Assembly (NCBI GenBank): GCA_963402885.1
Contig: OY727095.1
Span: forward strand, 8,809,001 to 8,873,000
From: Antedon bifida
Lineage: Eukaryota; Echinodermata; Crinoidea; Comatulida; Antedonidae
Length of the DNA: 64,000 nt
Reading direction: 5' to 3'
The notes below the pieces were generated by a model, which saw only the letters and a program-made list of their open reading frames with translations, had not been told where the DNA came from and did no database searches. Each line of letters starts with the position of its first letter. Within the stretch, counting starts at the first letter, position 1. This document shows positions 59,205-64,000 of the stretch, in pieces. A program made the position numbers and the translations under genes.

Positions 59205-59473
59205 GTTGGCTGTTTAGGCTTGCGGGACAGCCGTGAATGGTCTTCCTCCTCCAGAAACAACAACAAGGATATGTATAAAAATCCTTGGAAAAATAAAAGA
59301 AAAATGCGCATTGATGAAAAATGAAATTTGTAGATAAACCACAACCAACAAGGAATTCAAATATGAACAACAAAGGAATGTCAAAAGTAACGAAGTTTAC
59401 CTAAATAAATTCCAACTTATGACACATTTGATATTAAACGGATCCGGATAACGATCCGGCTAGTAATTTTAGA

Positions 59474-59745
59474 TTTGGCCGCACATCTTGTAGCCGTGGG
59501 AATAGGCGATGTAGTTATTTGGCCGCACATCTTGTAGCCGTGGGAATAGGCGATGTAGTTATTTGGCCGCACATCTTGTAGCCGTGGGGATAGGCGATGT
59601 AGTTATTTGGCCGCACATCTTGTAGCCGTGGGGATAGGCGATGTAGTTATTTGGCCGCACATCTTGTAGCCGTGGGGATAGGCGATGTATTTATTTGGCC
59701 GCACATCTTGTAGCCGTGGGGATAGGCGATATAGCCATGGGAATA
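59474..59745 (+). repeat. 44-bp tandem repeat, six copies
   Basis: Units begin TTTGGCCGCACATCTTG at 59474, 59518, 59562, 59606, 59650 and 59694, nearly identical, with GGGAATAGG/GGGGATAGG variants. The spacing is exactly 44 bp. Confidence 0.93.
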
Positions 59746-61431
59746 GGCGATGTAGTTATATTGGATATAAATTCATATTGGATACTGATATTAAGCAACA
59801 GTGGTAAATAGATCTGCTGGTAAAATATCACCATGGCCTATCTAACCGTTTATATCACTCAAATCAGTCAATGTAACTTTGGCTTATTGTTCATTTGTAG
59901 GCCGTTGCCAATATACAGTAATCTTCCTAAACACTATCTGCTATTTTTGATACTTACAATATTATATGTATTCATCTATTCCATTGTTTGTAAACCTCTA
60001 ATGAAACTTTGTATTTATTCAGTATTATTATTCAACTTCTGTTTTCAATAATAGTCAATATAATTAAATTAATTTTTATTATTATCATTAGGCCTACTGT
60101 AAATAATCACTGTATATTTTTATATTTAATATTTTTTTGTAAAAATCACTGTAAATACACGTTATTATGGTTACCATTATAATACCAAAAAAATGTACGA
60201 TTGATTGAATTAAGTTCACATATACATATAAATGATGATACGTGCTACTACGTTCCAAGTAAATAGGCCACACTTAGGGCTAAAAATTCGTAACGAAAGC
60301 AACACATAACATTCATAAACTGATTTGATGGTCTAGGCTGGGCTGAAAAAAAAAAGATGATAGCGTGATTTCGATTTCAGTGTGTGCATTGTAAACAGAA
60401 ACCCGTGCTGTTATAATTCTGGAAACTAAAAACGGTCGAAAAGCATTTCATATGAAATCTTGATTAAATTAGATTAACTGATAAACCTCGATTAACAAAG
60501 AATTTATAGATATATTAAAAGAAAATTTTATCGCAATTCTCCAAATTGAAATTGAAAATGAGATAACAATAAAATAAAAAAAAATTGAAAAAAATAATTA
60601 ATTATTTCATTATTTGTATTTTTCATTATCAAAATGTAATAATAAAGGATAAAACAATTACAAAAACATAATATGCATAATGTAGGAAAAACCAATGCAT
60701 TTATCCATATTAAAATGGATATGAAAGATTTTTAAAATATCAAAAAATTATTTTGTATGAATTTAGTATGACTATATGGCAAGCTTAAAACTGATTCATT
60801 TACACGTTGAGCCAATGAAATGATATTGCTAGGAACTCTTTCATATCCATTTTAAGACATTCATTACCGTTCATCATATATTAGGCTACGCCTATGTTTC
60901 ACTAGAAAATACGATTTGTTTTTGTTTACACATTTAGGAGCAGAAATCAATCACGCTATCCGCCTTACTAAAAACAAACAAACAAACACACAACAACAAC
61001 AAATAAGAACGTAATAGGTTCATGACAGTATTAATTTCATACAAGGTATTTTGAATACGTTCGCAAATGACGTAATAGGGAAATACCCTAATGGCTTTAA
61101 CAAAGCTTACTTCGAAAATATTATAGAGGGCAGTTTACCTTAAATTAATTTCCGAGAAAACGACTACAATCCCTTTGCAGTATGTAAACACACATTCGTT
61201 ACTAGGATAAATATCATGCCTATGGCGATCTAATCTATATTTATAATGTATATATACTTAGTTGATTTTAGTACACTAAACAAACACAGAGAATACAATA
61301 TTTTAAGATCGATTCAAGTTAACTGAATTCTGAGTAGGTTAGGAAAAGGAGGGGACATTGTCTTTTTCGGTTTTACACCTTAAATCACTTATTTTTAGCG
61401 CATTACTATTTGTTTCTATATTGCTACTAGG

Positions 61432-61441
61432 TATATATAAA
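61432..61441 (+). promoter_or_regulatory. TATA box of the third secreted-protein gene
   Basis: TATATATAAA followed by GGC lies about 120 bp before the first ATG, close to the spacing seen at gene A. Confidence 0.5.
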
Positions 61442-61550
61442 GGCACATCTGACAATGTTTCGTTATACATTCAAACACCGACAGAAACATTGGTTAAGCA
61501 ACATTGTTGACAAAATTAATTTGAAACTGTAAGGAAAATTGTGAATAAAA

Positions 61551-63948
61551 ATGGATGAGAGAAGAATGGTTTACAGTTTTTTGATCGGTAAGTTTCCAAT
61601 ACAATTTTAATAATTTTACAGACTTAAGCTTGATTTTATTTGCTAATGAGCAGAATCTGTAGTTATAAATACCGTAAATCTTCTAATTGTAACCCTGGGT
61701 TATTATTATTTAATTGTTTTTTAGGATGGATTACTATTAGAAGGGGGGTTACTATTAGAGTAGTGGGTTACTATTACTAATCTTAAATTAGGCACCTGAA
61801 AATAGTAACCCACCCCCAGTGGGTTATTATTATAGATTGACTTATAAGGTGGGTTACTAATAGAAGGGGGGTTACTATTAGAGTGTGGGTTACTATTAGA
61901 AGATTTACGGTATTGATCTCCTATTTCATTTGATCTTGGCTATTTTTTTTTTCATATACTTTCACATGCCAAATTTCTTGCCCGTTTTTTATCGAAGGTC
62001 TCATCATAAACTTATTATTTTATTTGATACGCATCATCCAACAGCAATAAACGCGCCGATGGATGGATATAAAGCTATAATATAATATATGTATTTTTTT
62101 TGTCTTATGTGGGTTCATCCCACTTTTATTTCCATCATATACATTTTCATATAAATACTGTATATTAATTTATACACATTTCTTCTAACTAATGTGTTTT
62201 TACATACATGGTTTTTGTTGTAATCTTTTCTCTATTCATTATCATTATTTACCATAATTGTCTCTTATAATTTATACATATCATCTTTTAATGTATTTCT
62301 TTTTTTTCTTTTAAGTTTAACATAACATATAATATATTTATTACTATATTAATTTAACTTACTGTCCAGCTTAAAGAAAGTTAAGTCTCACTTTAGGCTG
62401 AGGGCTAGTGGTAGAGAGTGCCATGGATAAGAGGCGCTAGGTCAGGATTACCCCCTGGACCTTGACATTGGAAGGCAATCAATTTAACCACCAACCAAAA
62501 GCACCACGATATTTCGTATAGACTACCACATCAAAACATTTCATAATCAATTGATACGATATCGTTAATTTATCAAGGGCAAGAGAATACTGTGTATGCC
62601 TATTTAATAGATAACAACAAAATAATAATCATAGTCTAACAATATTCAATACTTCGTCAGTTGAAATGATTTAACTCATCAGTTTTACAATAGTAGATTA
62701 TAATGAGGCTAACATTTACAAATGTTTCAACATTTTGTTTAATAGATAAACAATGAGTATAGTATTTATTCAAATAAATAAATTCATAAAAATAACGAAC
62801 GAACCTAATTTTATTAACTAAAATGTTGCATACCCAAATACAGACAGGCTGTCTGAAAAATGGTTACCTGTATATCGACCAGGGCTTCAAAAGGGCTTAA
62901 GATAGGATTTAATATATGAATCCATTTCCAGTGAGTAAAGAGGCGCACGGCAGTTTAGCAGCGGGATATTCAGACAATTTACACTACAGTACTTACCATC
63001 AGTAAATTAAATCTCAGATGCGCTATTATTATTATTCGTTATATTAAAGCACCCAAATCCATAGAAACGAGGTCAGAATTTTAAAATAGGAAATTAGAAT
63101 TGTGAAATTGAGTGCTAAACCTATCTTTAGTATGTGTTCTTTCGAGGGCTCCTGTAGTTAACTTTCACAAATTATACTTGACCGACGTATTTCACGAGTT
63201 AGTCGATAACCCAACCGTTACGATTTTATAGTGTAGGCCTAATTGAAATTAACACCGACGAAACCATGTGATATTGAAATGATTTCATTTTAAATTATAT
63301 TATTTATCTGCAACTATAACGAATTTATAATTATATTTTCTTTGATTTAGCCTTGTGTGTTTTACACGTTACGTCAGCAACGCCTGTTCCAACATCGATG
63401 CCGCAAAATGACATCGTTATACAACAACACGATAAGTTGGTTGAAGAAACAGTGACCTTGAATAAGATTGAGAAAGGCACCCTTGACAGTTATGTAAGTA
63501 ATGCGTCAGAGGTGTTAGGGTGGGAGGCAGTTTGGGTTGGGGTGGGGGCGGATTGTGGGTAAGGAGTTGAGGAGGGGTTAGGGAGTTATGGAGGTGTTAG
63601 TGAGTTGAGGAGGGGTTAGGGAGTTTGGGAGGGGTTATGCAGTTGGGGAGAGGTTAGGCAGTTGGAGAGCTGGCACACACGAAAGCCCTCATAATTTACC
63701 ATTGTTCAGCCTACATCATAATTGTATTCTGATATCTCGCCTGGCATTTCATAAGATCTTTATTAGCGTAGATCTAAATTGAATGGCAATTTAAAAAAGA
63801 GGGGATAGGTAATGATTCTTTAACAATGCGTTTTATATTTTGATTATAGAGAGTAGAACGATTTGGGGATCCTGACGCAACAGCCAAAAACATAATCATA
63901 TCTGGACTACCAAGCCAACTGACACTACAAATACGACTTGAAGCTACG
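61551..63948 (+). CDS. Secreted class I cytokine-like protein C (3' end off window)
   Basis: Three exons are visible: 61551-61587, 63351-63493 and 63850-63948, with phases 1, 0, 0; the two helical 3' exons should follow beyond the window. There are two in-frame ATGs in exon 1. The second (61566) leaves exactly 22 nt before the donor, as in genes A and B, and may be the true start. The signal peptide is MVYSFLIALCVLHVTSA. Helix A (DIVIQQHDKLVEETVTLNKI to LDSY) ends at the exon border with Tyr, as in gene B. Exon 3 reads RVERFGDPD, then NIIISGLPSQLTLQIRLEAT, in the place of the A-B loop. The FGDPD following the helix-A tyrosine recalls the start of the A-B loop in CLCF1 (FNEPDF); this is an eye alignment only. 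Confidence 0.72.
61670..61916 (+). repeat. Fold-back MITE family 3, full copy
   Basis: Left TACCGTAAATCTTCTAAT and right ATTAGAAGATTTACGGTA are perfect inverted ends. The middle has GGGGGGTTACTATTAGAG repeated. It sits in intron 1 of secreted-protein gene C. Confidence 0.85.
62020..62510. repeat. Dispersed repeat C, second copy, interrupted
   Basis: GCATCATCCAACAGCAA near 62027 and GCTAGGTCAGGATTACCCCC near 62437 match the copy at 7130 but are separated by about 300 bp of AT-rich sequence, suggesting a later insertion. It lies in gene C intron 1; the rest of that intron to 63350 shows nothing I recognise. Confidence 0.55.
63530..63670 (+). repeat. G-rich tandem repeat in gene C intron 2
   Basis: GAGGAGGGGTTAGGGAGTT-type units repeat at about 30 bp. 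The G runs could form quadruplexes on the plus strand. Confidence 0.75.
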
Positions 63949-64000
63949 GTAAAAACGATTTTATTATCACAATGAATCATACCACCTCCCCAATGCGTTG

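Larger units (their letters stand above)
53325..61431. other. Intergenic region between secreted-protein genes B and C
   Basis: No host gene is visible in these 8 kb. They hold CGCAACGCAA-family palindromes, a pogo-like MITE, two long fold-back MITEs, two LINE C-terminal remnants in opposite orientations, a six-copy 44-bp tandem repeat and SINE tails (listed separately). An open frame at 59833-60051 has no recognisable domain and runs into an AT-rich LINE-like tail. Confidence 0.55.

Noticed and set aside
59833-60051. 72-aa hydrophobic frame
   Set aside because: No domain and no splice partners; it runs into an AT-rich, LINE-like tail.
1-64000. LTR retroviruses, Polintons or other capsid-bearing elements
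   Set aside because: I looked for long direct end repeats and for gag, integrase or capsid-like strings in the open frames and found none; all retroelement pieces are LINE or SINE type.

Overview
The window is animal nuclear DNA: AT-rich, every gene split by GT-AG introns, and full of short palindromic DNA transposons, tRNA-derived SINEs and LINE 3' ends. The proteins are clearly metazoan. The frequent AGGCCTA words and the repeat style suggest an invertebrate deuterostome, perhaps an echinoderm, but this is only an inference.

Layout. (1) 266-9827, minus: VPS51, subunit of the GARP/EARP tethering complexes, 17 coding exons visible; the last exon lies beyond the left edge. (2) 9828-10132: a 305-bp gap from which VPS51 and STX18 diverge. 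(3) 10133-17897, plus: STX18, an ER Qa-SNARE, 11 exons, complete, 311 aa. (4) 17898-21534: convergent intergenic DNA. (5) 21535-38516, minus: FUOM, fucose mutarotase, 6 exons, complete, 153 aa, spread over 17 kb because intron 1 is 10.5 kb; intron 4 holds a 1-kb minisatellite of about 23-bp units. (6) 41348 to the right edge, plus: three tandem five-exon genes (the third cut by the window end) for small secreted, glycosylated, apparently helical proteins.

The most interesting part is this last cluster (41348-43520, 49446-53324, 61551-63948). All three genes share a very short first exon (22 nt from the aligned ATG), a phase-1 first intron and phase-0 later introns, a second exon carrying the rest of the signal peptide and a helix, and a short third exon in the position of an A-B loop. 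In the two complete genes a fourth exon with two helices and a fifth with a C-terminal helix follow. This is the gene plan of long-chain class I helical cytokines and hormones (GH/PRL, EPO, G-CSF, IL-6). I propose a candidate cluster of invertebrate class I cytokine-like ligands; overall sequence identity is too low to prove it by eye.

The rest is repeat sequence: at least four fold-back MITE families, a pogo/Tigger-like MITE, two tRNA-SINE families, several LINE C-terminal fragments (ending in WNSLP-type motifs) and several minisatellites. I saw no LTR retrovirus, Polinton or other capsid- or envelope-bearing element.
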